Of a stretch of 64,000 nucleotides of DNA, positions 49,865-62,034 are shown piece by piece. Made by a program: the position numbers and the translations under genes. Under the pieces are notes generated by a model that was given only the letters and a program-made list of their open reading frames with translations, was not told the DNA's origin and searched no databases. Origin of the DNA: Steromphala cineraria (lineage: Eukaryota; Mollusca; Gastropoda; Trochida; Trochidae); NCBI GenBank assembly GCA_916613615.1, contig OU744736.1:7280224-7344223 (forward strand). The letters run 5' to 3'. The stretch's first letter is position 1. Each line of letters starts with the position of its first letter.

Positions 49865-51735
49865 AATATATGTTGATACACAATAGCTTTACAAGTGAAA
49901 AGAAACGAAATAATGTAATAATTATCGAATACAAAAAATGTATGCAGTTTTCATACGATTTAATCAATAATATTTTATTTAATTTAGATTTTTGTTTTCA
50001 ACTCAACGATGCTTTTGTGTATCTATGGATTTAACGCTATAGTGTTCTTTTCGGTGATGTTCAAAACCAAGTGCTTTATTTCAATGTATCCTATATAATT
50101 TAGAATATTTCAATATGATAGTGACCTAAACTTGAATAACACCCCTGAACGTGGATAATCAATAGTTCATGATTGTACATATATAGCAGCAATTTACCGA
50201 AGTCTTCATTTCTACAACAACAAAATATTCGCCATATTTTCACCACCATCATTCTGAAGGGGAAAGTCTTTTTGACGTTTATTTGAAATTGACAGCATTG
50301 AAACGTATCACGTGTGGGGGACGTCAGGAGGAAATGTACAAAAGCTGCGTCCGCTTAAGTCACAAGTATCACACATTACACCTCTCTGTACACAATAGCA
50401 CGTGGAGTTCGTGGACAATCCGTCAATTCTTTGAGTGAAACATACACGCCTACTCGAGCACCTGTCCAACGGCACTTGTCTTGTTGATTTCACGCCACTT
50501 ACATTCAAATGAAAGCAAACAACATCAAATGTATACTGTTTATACTTCCCGCGGGGAAGAATAATAATCAATTTCATATTAAATGAAATATGACAATTTA
50601 ATTGGCAGAAATAAGCCCAATGTGTCACTCATCGTTCGCATATTAGCGCTCCACCTCTTAATGAAATCCACAAGCCTTGTGTTTATACCCGGTCACTAAT
50701 TTGACGCACTTGCGGTGAAATATACATGATAGGGACTCTGTCTGTACGAAATGTGCGTGCATTCCGTGCGAGGCATCATTATGATAAATGTATTGGCATT
50801 TCTCGGAGATACCAAGCCTGATCTTTTAGTATTTGCTGAACGTTATGTTGTATTTGCGTGAGGCTGCGACTACCATACAAAAACAAATAGACACCTAACT
50901 AGATGTCATAGGTAAATAGGCCTGTCCATAAGCTGTGCTTGAGACTGATTCTGGTATTAGGTACTTTGGTACGTGAAACTTTATCTGACAGCAAGAACAT
51001 CCTTGAAAACATATAGTTATTTTGTTGGAAGACGGTTAATAAAAAGGTTCAGTGTCACCAAATGAGTAAATCCATTTAATATACATTCATGCATCTGTGT
51101 TACTTTAGATAAACCAATGCACCAGTAAGCATGAACAATAGATAGGTATATTTGTGTCGTTCATAATGGGGAATATTCATCATTCAATAAAATTTATTAT
51201 CTAAAGTAGATTTATTTTTTCATGCATATGTCAGAATTGGTCAGATGAGAACATTTAGCATTCATATGTCAAATCATACTCATATGCAGTGTTATAAGTT
51301 TTGAGGAATTTCAATACTTATAAATATTATCCAATTCATTTTCCTATTTGTCAGTAGCGCCGGCTAATTTTGGACTACATGTATATTGCTACAAGAATAT
51401 TTATCATTGGAGTAGAATCCTACTGTATGAAACCTTATAGAACATCAATCACTTATCGACTGTCACTATCTCATCAAACCCAGATAGATCTGTAATAGAG
51501 TTACCCACCCTGGGCAATGTTGTGAAACTCTACTTCATTGTTCAATCTCAAAGTCCCCGCCAAGTAAGCCAGATTTCAACACATCTCCACATCAAAAAGA
51601 CCCCTGAAACCCTAGCGAGGGACGATGAACGTTAAATATTCCTCGAGTGGCTTGATTTTCACCCCATTGTTTTGACAGCACCGGGGAAAAGGAATCGGAG
51701 AAAGTATACACGTTAGCCCATCCGCTGGCCACATG
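49865..51735 (+). other. Alx intron 4, no gene seen
   Basis: A GC-richer stretch at 50270-50480 contains TATCACGTGTGG and GACGTCAGG. There is no coding frame with conserved features; regulatory function is possible. Confidence 0.4.
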
Positions 51736-51739
51736 GTTG

Positions 51740-51830
51740 ACTGACCCAGGGATAGGGGAGAAGGGTCGGGAGGGGGGAGAGAGGGGAGGGTAATGGGGGA
51801 TCGAGGGGGGTGGACACTTTGCCCCCATCG
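51740..51830 (+). other. G-rich tract with G-quadruplex potential in intron 4
   Basis: Dense runs (GGGATAGGGGAGAAGGGTCGGGAGGG, then GGGGGA and GGGGGG) cover about 90 bp on the transcript strand, about 700 bp before exon 5. It could fold as an RNA or DNA G-quadruplex. Confidence 0.4.
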
Positions 51831-52531
51831 CAAGCTAACGCTCCCTCACAATACCCGAGATCGGTGGAAAAACAAACCGAGAATTCTATCAACAATATGG
51901 CACACTAGGAAAAATGTCAGAAAGATATGGATACAAAGAAGCTAAAACTATCTGCACATTTGATATGAGCCCAAACAGTAGGAGTTAAAGGCAGTAAGCA
52001 TCCTGTAATGTACGTCAGGCGCAGCTCGGATTGCCAAATATCCGATATGGCGAGGTCCTAGTATAAAAGGTCTGACTTGAACTTATCTGTGTAGAGAGAA
52101 CACCATTGCATGTGCATAACTACTTTTTGATATGATTCAACTTACATTACCAATACATAATTGTATAATGCGAAAGATTTACCTGAAGTTTATCAACAAT
52201 AACATTTGTTCATAGCAGTATAGAACTAGCCCTGAGTGTTACACCAGCACTTTAGGTCTATTCGAATGTATCATTGAAATAACCTGATAGCTTCTCTTTG
52301 ATGAAACTATTTGCCTAACAGCGATTCAATGAACCAAAAGTTATGATATCTAAAGAATGGCGCATCTCAGATACATCTTTCGGATATTTCTCCTGCACCA
52401 ATTTAAGTCATAATATACAAAATAAATCAATCATTTATGACCAATTCCTTCTATCGCTTTGGCCTAAACAATAATTGACATTTGATTTAACATGCAAAAC
52501 GAAATTTAACATTGTTCTCTTGTTATTACAG

Positions 52532-52885
52532 TTCCAACCCAACCCGTGGGCAGCTAACGGACCCCCTCAGTACCCGATGACCAGCATGCCCCAGATGACC
52601 GGTAGCTCCTCCTGTATGGCCCCACAGACCAACCTTCCCTCCTTCATGGGTCTCGCCCACCAGAACGCTATGGCCCAGAGTGCAATGGCCCAGAACGCAA
52701 TGGCCTCCCAGTGTCAGGCCCAGCAAGTCCAGCAGGCCCAAATGGCCTACAACAATGCTCAAGCACCCGTGGGGATGGAGCCCGGTCTAGACACAGAACG
52801 GCGGAGTTCCAGCATAGCGGCGCTCAGACTCAAAGCCAGGGAACATAGTGTGGCGCTGGGAATATTAAGCGCTTATGGTAAATAA
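52532..52885 (+). CDS. Alx: Alx exon 5: Met/Gln-rich region, OAR motif and stop
   Basis: The acceptor CTCTTGTTATTACAG opens a phase-0 exon of 117 codons ending in TAA (52883-52885). It begins FQPNPWAANG, which parallels the conserved 'I/FQN-PxW' segment after the Alx homeodomain. A Met/Ala/Gln-rich stretch (NAMAQSAMAQNAMAS, QAQQVQQAQMAY) follows. The C-terminal OAR domain RRSSSIAALRLKAREHS (about residues 313-329) is a known intramolecular regulator of paired-like factors. The tail VALGILSAYGK is the end of the protein. High GC and intact frame support a functional gene. Confidence 0.93.
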   Translation, partial: FQPNPWAANGPPQYPMTSMPQMTGSSSCMAPQTNLPSFMGLAHQNAMAQSAMAQNAMASQCQAQQVQQAQMAYNNAQAPVGMEPGLDTERRSSSIAALRLKAREHSVALGILSAYGK

Positions 52886-53560
52886 ATTCGATACTGGCGC
52901 AAATTGGCTCTGATGTTCTTACAAGTCACGCGCTGGTCTCTCAGTCGCGGATGAAAGTACCGCGAGAGTGAAAAACATGGACAATTTGTAAATAATACGT
53001 TAAGTTAATTCGAACCCACCGCCGACCAACGGATATCGTCTGGTCAGACTCTCAGACAAAATGGCGGCCGTAGGTGGCGCTGGTGCTAGCAGGCGGCCTC
53101 GTGCTGATGCAGACGGCGTTATGGAAGGGCAAGGTAAAGTCAGTTACGTGAGGACTCACAGTGCTGTGAACTGATGGTCATGTCGGCCTGGTCACTCTGA
53201 AAGGGTTTGTTAGTTCCTAATTACCCGGCACTGATTGGTCGGATCGGATGTCACGTGTTGAACATGATCATCTGACAAGCTAGGCTGGTTTCCGGTTCTG
53301 CTGAAAGAATAACTGCTGAAGAAGAAATCTGAGATGGGCAGCATGGGTTGATACAGCGATACGTACTATTGACGGTCCTTCTGTTGTTGGTTGAATAACT
53401 CCTACGGTTGGTGACGAACCATTTGGTGTGATGGATGGTCACAAGAAGACTGTTTGTGAATTGTGTGTGACGTGGAGGCCAAAAGAACCTCCAGAAAACC
53501 CTTCCCAACTGTGGTTATTGTCTCATTGTCAATAAATGTCACTTGTTGAAAATGAATTTG
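52886..53560 (+). other. Probable Alx 3' UTR with poly(A) signal
   Basis: GC content stays raised until about 53530, where AATAAA (53531-53536) precedes a TG/T-rich stretch (TGTCACTTGTTG...GATTTTTG) suitable for cleavage. An AATAAA-like TAAATAAA also overlaps the stop codon at 52880. The 3' end is inferred, not proven. Confidence 0.5.
53061..53174 (+). CDS. Small ORF (37 aa) in the Alx 3' UTR region
   Basis: AAAATGGCGG at 53058-53067 gives an ATG in strong context (A at -3, G at +4), followed by 37 Ala/Gly/Arg-rich codons and TGA. A donor-like CAAG|GTAAAG lies at about 53133. AANATGGCGGC is the YY1 motif often found at mammalian start codons, so this could be a first exon or promoter of another transcript. 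It could equally be chance within a GC-rich UTR. Confidence 0.2.
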   Translation: MAAVGGAGASRRPRADADGVMEGQGKVSYVRTHSAVN

Positions 53561-53779
53561 ATTTTTGTAGTTTTATTTGAATGATATACTGTTAAGAACA
53601 GGAAGCACGAAATATAGGACTGACAAAAGCAAGGTTGAGGTTCCTTTACGAGAATGAATGCACTTAAATTCATTTGACTTTTAATTTGAAATTGATCTAT
53701 CATTTTACACATATGGAATGAATGAAGATAACGATATGTATTGACAATACGGCGGATAACAGATTTTGAATTCAAGCTC

Positions 53780-53860
53780 AATAGATAGATAGTTTATTTC
53801 TGTCAAAGAGGCCACAGGCCCATAGGACATAACATACATTACATTTGCAAAATACATATG
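53780..53860 (-). mobile_element. LINE/SINE 3' tail in minus orientation
   Basis: On the minus strand: GGGCCTGTGGCCTC hairpin, then GACAGAAATAAAC and a TATCTATCTAT tail. This hairpin plus AATAAA plus microsatellite layout parallels the element end at 360-401. The inner boundary is not clear. Confidence 0.45.
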
Positions 53861-55575
53861 TGTTGTGAAAATAATCATATGAACATTCGTCCCGAAGAAT
53901 AATTACATATGCATATCAACATTTTATGCTATGTACAATTGAAATAAGTGATAACCATTTTACTGAATTCAAGCTTAATATCGAAATCAATAACATCATT
54001 GTCTCATTACGTAACAAAAGACAGTACTCCAAGTACTACGGCAGCAGATTTGGCGGGGACTTTAAGGAAAAGAACGAAAGAAAAATTTCTTCATTGTAAC
54101 TATGAAATGAATTATGCTTACCAATGTGTGGATTGGCAAAGTATAAGTTGTCCAAATAAACAATTTCAACTTCTTTATTGGATCAGAGGCGACATTTGGT
54201 AACGTTTCGTATACCGTTATCAAGCGTTTCATACTTATAATCGATGTAAGTGTCCCTTCTTAACACATATTGACTTTGTTGCCCCAACATTTAATGATAT
54301 ATTTATATGTTCAACTAATAACTATTGCTAAAAAAAAGAAAACATAATTTTCAAGTTATGACCCAAAGCCCCTTTTTGGAAGTTCCGGAATCGCTTCTAG
54401 CATATCAAATATATAGCATGTCAAAGTTTTAACTAAAAAGGATTTGTTTAGAAATTATGAACATATCAAAATACCACAAAATGATGCTTGATGTTTAGAT
54501 ATTCATGAATTGACATAATTTCCATATTCTCACTTGCATGTCGAGTTATTGTTTGATAAGCAAAATTATTACGATATTAAGACTTGAAAGTTTAAAAATA
54601 ATTAGAAAACCAAAATGGCACATGTTTCGGGCAATAAGGCTTTGTATTATTATTCTTAAACTATTCATCTCTCTTCAAGAAACTCTCACGTTTAATGTTG
54701 ATAAAACAATGGCCACTCTCTAAATATCAAAGGAAACAATTTGCAAAGTGTCTTATTATAGAATAATATATATGAGAAGAACATTCCAGACAACTATTTC
54801 TCTTAATCCTAAATGCAAATTTATATATAACCTCAAACCGTAAATAATTTTTAAAATGTAGCCTTTGATATGGAATTGTTTGAAATATATTCAGTTTCAA
54901 ATTACTAATTACTAACGTATAAAATATTTCAAAGACAATCAAAATTTCATGATATATGCACTCGAATCGGCATGTAGATGTAAGGTACGCAGCTGTAGAT
55001 GTTTTATATGAACCTTTCATCTGATTTCATAAAACTTTTTCAGTTCGCCATGGTATAATTGTTTATTAAGTTTAAGTATACAATTTTCGAGACCTAAACA
55101 AATGTGAGATCCGTCGCCGATTGCTTACTTCATATCAAATAATTCATCATAACTATCGTTTTTAATGAAAGTGAAATAAGTGCAATGAACAATCTCTTGA
55201 TTTTTTATCATAGTTTCTATTCGATAATTGGTTTACACTTTAATTCATTTTCAATGTAATAACCGATTTTCTATATTCGTTTATGTTTATTTACGAAAAA
55301 AAACCGTTGTCAAGAATAGTCAAGAAACTCACATAGTTAAATAATTCATTCTCATCATTTATAAAACACAGTCATAAGGTCAATGCAATTTCGATTTAAT
55401 GTTATTAATCAACTGTCAAATTCACCTTTTAATGTCGTTTGCATTATTTATCATAAATACCCGTTATTATTATTATCATCATTTTTTCAATGCATATATG
55501 CAAGGTTCTGAAAGTGAAGCTGTTATCCACAGTTATCACCAGTGTCGTTTATAGTTATTTAATACCAGGTCACAT
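53861..55575. other. Intergenic, AT-rich, no gene seen
   Basis: Short frames (53948-54202 plus, 54727-55020 minus) show no conserved features. Confidence 0.4.
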
Positions 55576-55638
55576 TTGAACAAAATGAATTGAACAAAAT
55601 GAATTGAACAAAATGAATTGAACAAAATGAATTGAACA
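55576..55638. repeat. 14-bp tandem repeat, 4.5 copies
   Basis: TTGAACAAAATGAA is repeated four times without change from 55576 to 55631, followed by a partial fifth unit. Confidence 0.95.
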
Positions 55639-57734
55639 TATGAAGAATATAATTTGATAAGTTATCCATGGGTCCAACAAGAAACGTTATGCATGATCCT
55701 ATCAGAAAACCATTGCAATCGAATCGCGAGCTGCACATAAACCCAAGCCAGTGTGTTGGTGGTACACTGACGGCGGGCGTATACAATCCTTGTATTCAAT
55801 ACAACACATTAGCTTGTACTGACATCACAATACAACCAGCCTGGCCCAACCAGACGATTGTAATCACTAATCTTATTCATCACAATACATATTTTATGCC
55901 TCTGTTATGACTACCTACTATAGTATAGTGCAACATTTAACAGCGCAATGAAAAGTGAACCCACAATATTAACGAGTTTCAGGTATGAATGCAATCAACA
56001 ACAGGTGCCCGCTCAGGTGAAATGTAAGGACAAAATGACGGAATAGTTCTGATATACCAATCACTGCCTAGAGACACGTTTTCAGTGTACCTATATCATA
56101 CACCTTTATGATGAATACTCGAGCTGCATGTTTACAGCACACTACTATCCTCGCTTGGGTTGAAATACGATTTGAATAATACCTTGAATAAAGAGTTATA
56201 TACCTACAATAGCTACTGAGGCGCATGTCGCTTTGTAAAGGGCGGTGTTCACACCGGGACGTTCAGTTTCAATAACAGATACACTCTCGTGACAAATGGG
56301 TTGAGAGTGGTTGACAAGTCTCGACCTTGGGCTCGAACCTGTACCACAGTTCAGATCTGTCAAACACATTACATGCTGGTTGAGTAACGAAGCTTAGGAA
56401 ATGACTCTCATTCAAGAACGAGGTGAGGTTTTTAAAACTATTCATTGCATTTTAAATGGTATATATACCATGGTGTTCTTGCGAACACAAGAATAATTGA
56501 TCCCAGGAAAACAAATGGAGTTTTTTTTTAATTGATATTTCTCAAGCAAGTGAGTATTTCAATGATTTTACATTGACATAATATGATTGTGTCAATTTTC
56601 TTCCTCTGATCTTGTTCATATATTAGTTGATATATCTTATAGAATTTTACACTTCACTGAGTTAAATGAAACCAGACATTCTTTTTCATCAGTGGAAATA
56701 GCAAGGTATATATAAATAAACAAGGCTGAAAAGCTTGTTACACAGGCATTCATTTACAGAGTCAGAGACATGTAAAGGGAGACAACTCAACTAACGCTAA
56801 GTAGACTTGCTGTTCAGATTATTGAACCTAAAATGATGTCGTATTCGAATGTTTTCATGCAGAAACATAGCATATAAACAAAGTATCATCATATATACGA
56901 TCAACATGAACTTTGTAAAATGCTTTGGGGTAAACATGTCACTGTGTTATGTTTGTTTGATATAATAGTTTATCGATCAGAAGTAACTTTTTTTGAGAGA
57001 ATTCATTCCAATGCTTATTGGTATTTAAATACAATAAAATCATAAACTTCTTTAAGCAGACATGAAATATATTTAGGTCTGCGTTTGATAGAATATACCA
57101 TTTATCTAAATGCAAGTTTGAAGTGTACATTTTGCTTTTTCACATGTTGATAGTATAATGGATATATTTTTCCGTCTGGATGAGATGTTTCGTATTTCAA
57201 AAGACATACTATTTGGTTTGTACTTAAAGTAACACTATTGACTATTCAAATGTTAGTTATGAAGATTAACTTATTTCAGTTGTTCTTGAATATTTGTGAA
57301 AAAGGAGAAACTGATAAGGTGCGTTAATTACTAAAAACAGCTCTATTTGTAAATAATTGAAAATAATAAGATATGTTAAAAATCTTCTCTAATAAAGAAA
57401 TGTAGACCGAAGGATTCTTACAAATAACCATAGAAAACAAATGTTCCCTTTGTACTTTATTAATAATATTAAGTTGCTAGAAAATTCTATCAACTATACC
57501 GTTTTTTGCACTTACAACGTTTGAATTCACCTGTCAATCACACGAGAGGGGCAATCTCATTAAAATTCTTGTTCTTGAATTGTTACACTGATTGAATGAT
57601 CTGTATCCACGTAATTACTTGTCAAGTAAATGTTGTAAAAGACAATTTATAACTTTTTAATTTGTAATTTTGATTTTGTAATCTTTGGATTTTACTGTCT
57701 CTGCCTCCGTCTCCCTCCGTCTCGCTGCTTTGTA
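55639..57734. other. Intergenic DNA; one tRNA-like SINE remnant
   Basis: At about 56296-56350, GAGTGGTTGACAAGTCTCGACCTTGGGCTCGAACC resembles a degenerate tRNA/SINE head with a B box, but it does not fold as a clean tRNA. Nearby GGTGTTCACACC is a short palindrome. AAAGGGAGACAACTC at 56774-56788 is shared with 34190-34204. No gene is seen. Confidence 0.35.
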
Positions 57735-58025
<291 letters not shown>

Positions 58026-60767
58026 TGTCAACGTTTTTTGAAGTGCGATCGGATTTTAGTGAGATTGGGTTCCCCGCGAAGACGTTATCAACAGGTGAAG
58101 CTAATTCTCTGGCTTTGTCTTAGGGCTCTATTACCAACTACAAGACAACACAGGCGTTTATTGACACACATGCTCAAGTCTAAAGTAGCACTGATATATT
58201 TCATTATTGAACATTTGGGATCACATCAAAGGTCACAGATCTTTTATTTATCAATATTTTCTACCAGACCAACTTCATTAGGAAATAGGACCATTTGGAG
58301 TTTATCTATATTGTAGCAAACAGTAAACAACTCTCTCGAAACCTATCCATAATAACAAAGATTTTAAATGATTCAAATTTTCAAAATATAGCAAAATCTT
58401 CATAATATCTTTAATTAGAATTGTAGAATGTTTTACTTAATAATTATTGCTTTTTTTAATTTGTCAAATAGGATACACTCATCTACAGCACGAAGATATT
58501 TAATCATACATTGTTTCCGCCACATACATAAGATAAAATCCGTCAATACATTAAGAATCAATTACTCGTAAAAAAAAACAGAGCAAAAAGAAAAAGAGAC
58601 GGTGATAGACATGGCCCCTGCATGACCCTTATCATCTCTGTCCTTTGTATTTGAAGGCATACAACACAGTTGAGCAGTCGTTCTGGACAGATGACTTTAA
58701 TGTTAACACTTTTACATGATCAATAGTCAATAATACATAAATTAATCGATCAACGTGAGGGGTAGCTATTCGAGTCACGACCCTAGCAGGTCATGAAAAT
58801 CTACCCGGGGTAGTTCGCTCTGCGGGGTATTGACCCTTGTGTGAGATATCATCCTTCTTTATATAAGTGAAGTTTTGAGAAGGTGGAAGGGCAACGTTTC
58901 AACGCTAAATTTATATTACATGTGTCCATGTCTTAACAAAGGAGTATTAATTATGTATCAAGGTGTTCTAAGGAGGTAAGTTTTCTAACGTTTATACATC
59001 GCGATCGGTTACACTGGTATTGTTTTAATTTGTACAGTCGTATCATGTTGTTTACAGATATAAAGTGTTGTTTTTGTGTAAAAGCAATCTGTATTTTTTA
59101 TCATCTAGATGGTGATGTTTTAACTGTTCTATGTTATCATGATTTTTCATACCCATGTAAGGGAATGTTCTATTTGAACAGATCTCATATTTTTGATTGA
59201 AGCTTTCTATGCTCTTATCAATGTTCATTAAATTGGCACAATGAAATGACAGTTCTTTTTCTCCATAATTCAAAATGTTATGTACGGTAAAATCAGCAAG
59301 CAACGGCAAAATATGACAACCAAAGAGTGCCAAATGCTTTTACTGTGAAATCCTGAACACCGAAAACCTACCACTAAATCGTTTCCTAAAATTGTAAATT
59401 TTTCATTAATCATACTTGATTATTGTCAGTGAAGTAGTTTCATGGAGACCTACCAACCGCTAACTTCCCGTATTGGTATGGCATGTAACGTTATTTATTA
59501 CCCATAGGGTTAAAAATAAGTAGTGGCATATTTTCAATATTGGCACATTTGCACATATCACTTTTGCTTAGCAACGATTGTTGTAGCGCGAGTTCCCGTA
59601 TATTTTCGCTTATAATATATATTATTATATTTATAGTCAGCCGTCGCAAAGGAAGAGGCCGGTTTTCTGGATATTTCTTAGGGAACAAACTGGGATGGAA
59701 TCGGTAATAAAGAAACTATTACCCATGACACAATTCCGAGGGTAATAATCTCTATATATGATCACAAAGAGGCAAAATCTGTCGATAATTAACACGTTCA
59801 AAAGTATGAGTGTATATATAGGTCTCTCTTTACTTTTATTGGAACATTTGATGTCATTTTAAAATTACTTGGCTGTTTACGTCAAAATACGTCATTCGGT
59901 CTCATTTTTGTACTGAATGACGCTTAAAAACAATTTAGTCAAACTAGTATAACAAACTGGAAGAAACACATGTGTATGAAGAAAAAAATCAGCAATAAAC
60001 TATACCCAGGAAAAGCAAGGATGTATCTTCAAAGATAAATGTATTGGCTTAAGTGAGTTTTATCATTGCACTGAAATGGGAAGCAGAGCATGGCAGTTAT
60101 GAACATCATGTTTAATTAACATGTTAAGAATTCTGTTGTCAATACACATCTTCAAAGAGACATAGTCAGTAGATAAGGTTTTTCTATAATAAAACTTTTT
60201 AATTGCCCGTTCACATAATATGTTTAAACACTGAAGTTAAAAGTAAGAATAAAATTGATTAAGAAACTTATTTTTTCATTAAATTTTATGAGATGCGATA
60301 TCAAGTCCTGTCGAAAAAAAGATGTATGTAAATAAATTTATGTAGATAAATCAATAAACAAATACGGTCACAGGTACATGAATAGTGAATATTTGGTTCC
60401 TTATACGATGTATGAAGTAAGATTATGTGTAAGACGTAATAGCCATTAGCCAAGGTATATTATATAAACTATACAGTGTTATAGTATACAATATGACCGG
60501 GATATGAACAGAAGTTTATGCGTTCAAAAATACATAATATAACCTCATATTTGTAACTTAATGAAACGGTGTGATATTTGGACAACACACCTGTCATTCA
60601 CTCATACACACCCAATTTGTTTCTTCAGCAAGATTTATTCACGTATATCAAAGGACATATAGACATTACCGCCTCTTATAGACAGAAACATTCTTGAGTT
60701 GAAAGCCATGTTGCTATCCGAGTAACGACCTAACGGTGCCACTAAACGTAATAGCTCTATATTTCAG
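58026..60767. other. Intergenic region upstream of the next gene
   Basis: AT-rich with a GC-richer patch at 58750-58840. An inverted repeat, ACGTCATTCGGT / ACTGAATGACG, lies at about 59888-59923 with nearby TACGTCA words. No coding exon or RNA gene is supported. Confidence 0.4.
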
Positions 60768-60932
60768 GTGCTACAGAGAGCGAGTTTCAAAGGCAATTAT
60801 GAAGGATTGAAAGAAACCCATAACTTTCTTTGACCGTGTATTTATCTACGAGAGAATCAGCCACATTGTTATAGATGTGTGTTTAGCGTTGACAAGACGA
60901 GCCGTGACAGTGGAATAAATAAATTCAATACC
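60768..60932 (+). other. Probable 5' UTR part of the 61-kb gene's exon
   Basis: A good acceptor (CTCTATATTTCAG, ending 60767) precedes this block. The downstream frame has an in-frame TGA at 60831-60833 and no ATG until 60933, so this segment is probably untranslated and spliced to a leader exon further upstream that I could not identify. Confidence 0.4.
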
Positions 60933-61940
60933 ATGGATAATTCATCGGGTGGATCGACGACACAAAAGGCAAGAGAACTAGGTAACGTTGCGCCTGCTAA
61001 TGAGTTTACATGTGAAGAAGAGAGGTTAGAGGCGAGCGGTGTCTCGAATAGACAGAGACCTAACCGTACTGTAGAATGGGTAGATCTTGAAGAAGCAGGT
61101 GCTCGTCACAGATTAAGAACAGCTTGGGCAGACGGGAGCGAAGTTGAAGGTGGATCTAGACCATCAACCAATGAAATCAGGAATCTAGAAAGAGGAAGGG
61201 AAGTGAGTGCACGGAGACGGTCTCCAAGGTTTGAAGTCTCTCATGGAACTTCCGAGACTGATAACGCCATCGCAACTGCAGAGGCCTTGACGGAGATTAT
61301 AGAAGAGCGTCTAAGGCTCATCAGGAATCCTGATTCTCCACCAAAAGTTGACAAAGGACTTCAGAATCGGTTGAATGAACTAAAAGCATCCCGTCCATTG
61401 AGTGGACTAAGGGTGGTCAGTAGAGACAGCTCCAGACCATCATCAGTGACCAGCGCCAGGAGACCGACTGAGGACAGACCAAGAAGTGGGAGACCGGTAA
61501 GCGGAACTAGACTTACTGCAAGGCCGCAAAGTAATTGTTCATCTCTTAGACCTAACAGTGCTACTGGATTATCAGGTAGACCTTTAAGCAGCCGTGAACA
61601 AAGACTCAACGCCCAGAATAAGACAAAACCAGCCAACGCTCTTGCCAACTATCTGAATTCTCAGACACTTAACGGAAGTGAAAGACCGGAAGTGATCTTA
61701 CATACGGGTCCCAGACCGTCATTCTCTTCCTTGTTTGAAGTCTCGGATACGCTAACCCGGGTACGGAAATGGAGCCAAGCCAAATACCGGAACCGGCGAG
61801 GTGAATCACGAGGGTCGTCGGATTCCAAGAAGCGGAAGAAGTCGAGTGATTCTAAACGTTCGAGACAGAGCCACAGACGACTCGACATGTCAGAGAAGGG
61901 AGAAGACGAACTGAGGGACGAACTGTCCGAACAGAGGAGG
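60933..61940 (+). CDS. First coding exon of an unrecognised Arg/Ser-rich protein
   Basis: The ATG at 60933 (context ACCATGG, a strong Kozak match) opens 336 codons ending in phase 0 at the donor GAGG|GTGAGT (61941). GC content is well above the flanks and the frame is far longer than chance. The protein is polar and basic. After an acidic start there is EWVDLEEAGARHRLRTAW, then a helix-like TAEALTEIIEERLRLIR (about residues 118-134). A repetitive Arg-Pro-Ser region follows (RPLSGLR, RPSSVTSARR, RPRSGRPVSG, GRPLSSREQR), then a Lys/Arg/Ser cluster (KKRKKSSDSKRSR). The exon ends in a charged, coiled-coil-like EKGEDELRDELSEQRR. No domain family is recognised. Remaining exons lie beyond the window. 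Confidence 0.85.
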
Positions 61941-62034
61941 GTGAGTAGTCTACTCATATATACATAGTGGTTAAAGAATCCGAACAAAGAATTGGGAGAA
62001 TTAGTATACATGTTATGTAGCGTCCAACCTTCAC

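Larger units (their letters stand above)
17183..52885 (+). other. Alx: Alx (aristaless-like) homeobox gene, five-exon locus
   Basis: Five exons join in frame to a 340-aa protein: 17183-17378, 23047-23226, 23892-24049, 49435-49569 and 52532-52885. Intron phases are 1, 1, 0 and 0; introns are 5.7, 0.7, 25.4 and 3.0 kb, all GT/AG. In order the protein has an octapeptide/eh1-like HSIDDILG (residues 49-56), an acidic Gly/Ser linker, a paired-like homeodomain (133-192) with Gln at homeodomain position 50, an Alx-type flank (RFGQLQ), a Met/Ala/Gln-rich region, and an OAR motif (about 313-329). The homeodomain is closest to vertebrate Alx1/3/4 by recall ([29 protein letters not shown]) and differs from Drosophila Aristaless. 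Such proteins are nuclear factors that bind TAAT-type palindromes as dimers. Confidence 0.93.

Noticed and set aside
52526..52762. Minus-strand Gly/His/Leu-rich frame
   Set aside because: It is an antisense shadow of Alx exon 5.
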